Part shown: one piece after another, positions 63,711 to 64,000 of the stretch
Layout: each line of letters opens with the position of its first letter
How positions within the stretch are numbered: the stretch's first letter is position 1
NCBI GenBank assembly: GCA_015057625.1
Contig: SVDZ01000014.1
Location: 1-64,000, forward strand
Length of the DNA: 64,000 bases
Source: Lachnospiraceae bacterium
GTDB lineage: Bacteria; Bacillota; Clostridia; Lachnospirales; Lachnospiraceae
Direction of reading: 5' to 3'
The notes under the pieces: model-generated
Seen by the model: only the letters and a program-made list of their open reading frames with translations
The model's database searches: none
What the model was told of the DNA's origin: nothing
Position numbers and translations under genes: made by a program

Positions 63711-64000
63711 TTATGGTTGTAACACCGAATTCATTATAACAGATACCTCACCGGAAGACAATTCTTTTATGGTACCATCACTAAGCTTTACTATAAGGTG
63801 ACAATTCTCGTCCAAGTCAATAGCCGTTGCCGGAATTGGACCCTTAGAATCTAAAATGGATATTTCCTGTCCAAGCAAAAATGAACGCTCTTTGTACTCT
63901 TTGAAAAAAGCTTTTGAACTTAAATTTTCGTAGTAATAAAAAAAGTAATTTAAGACATATGCAATTAATTTACTTTTCACATCTGTTATATCTTCATCTT
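63711..64000 (-). CDS. birA: biotin--protein ligase BirA, C-terminal part (cut by window edge)
   Basis: The frame is open from the right edge to the stop at 63711 (~96 residues). It ends with the BirA C-terminal domain: FFKEYKERSFLLGQEISILDS, ATAIDLDENCHLIVKLSDG, KELSSGEVSV. BirA activates biotin as biotinyl-AMP and attaches it to carboxylase carrier domains. The catalytic domain lies beyond the window. It is upstream of mscL on the same strand, 25 bp apart. Confidence 0.8.
   Translation of the reverse strand, partial: DEDITDVKSKLIAYVLNYFFYYYENLSSKAFFKEYKERSFLLGQEISILDSKGPIPATAIDLDENCHLIVKLSDGTIKELSSGEVSVIMNSVLQP

Overview
The window looks like a chromosome segment of a low-GC, anaerobic, gut-type Firmicute, most likely in or near the Lachnospiraceae. 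This rests on overall AT richness, strong AGGAGG-type ribosome binding sites, secreted proteins with lysine-rich or InlB/MucBP-like repeats, Tad-type pilus genes without an outer-membrane secretin, and single-copy genes with clostridial flavour (MscL with a zinc ribbon, MnmA, DegV, YtrA-type GntR). I see no rRNA, tRNA or CRISPR array. Family assignments come from recognising protein motifs by eye, without any search.

Layout. 0-3.3 kb: a Fur/Zur-type repressor with two palindromic operators around its promoter, a zinc-binding lipoprotein, an L,D-transpeptidase and a YgjP-type metallopeptidase. 3.5-14.4 kb: two secreted beta-1,3-glucanases (a 1875-residue GH81 enzyme and a GH128 enzyme) that share a C-terminal domain, flanking thrH, a membrane protein and a CAP-domain protein. 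14.5-19.8 kb: a phosphopantetheinyl transferase and a DegV protein (minus strand), a palindrome plus hairpin array, TetR and LacI regulators, and an RsmH paralogue. 19.9-24.5 kb: a decayed polymorphic toxin/immunity locus with frameshifted toxin remnants, duplicated MORN-type immunity genes, truncated endonuclease V copies and a CPCC immunity gene. 24.5-26.9 kb: an IS256-family element with an 8-bp target duplication that carries a HAD phosphatase passenger gene. 27-41 kb: nth, two secreted proteins (one a large subtilase), mnmA, a flavodoxin-like lipoprotein with a convergent LysR gene, a five-gene YtrA-type ABC operon and a CBS-domain protein. 41-51 kb: a second palindrome plus hairpin array, a PcrA/UvrD-type helicase, an L,D-transpeptidase with PG-binding domains, a Cof-type HAD phosphatase, a third hairpin array, a polytopic membrane protein and an ABC exporter. 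51-55.3 kb: a long pyrimidine tract, a candidate ADP-ribosyltransferase/Xre toxin-antitoxin pair and a BlaI/BlaR1 pair. 55.5-63.1 kb: an orphan CbiE/CbiT-like protein and a compact Tad-type pilus operon ending in a glycine-rich repeat surface protein. 63.3-64 kb: mscL and the C-terminal part of birA (minus strand).

How things fit together. The glucanases and CAP protein suggest digestion of fungal, yeast or cereal beta-1,3-glucan outside the cell. The Tad operon and its large surface protein suggest adhesion. The most unusual feature is a repeated DNA architecture: three intergenic tandem arrays of hairpins with almost invariant spacing (exactly 63 bp in two loci, 64-65 bp in the third). Two arrays lie right beside 200-270 bp imperfect palindromes. 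None of these arrays encodes an obvious protein or matches CRISPR or integron organisation.
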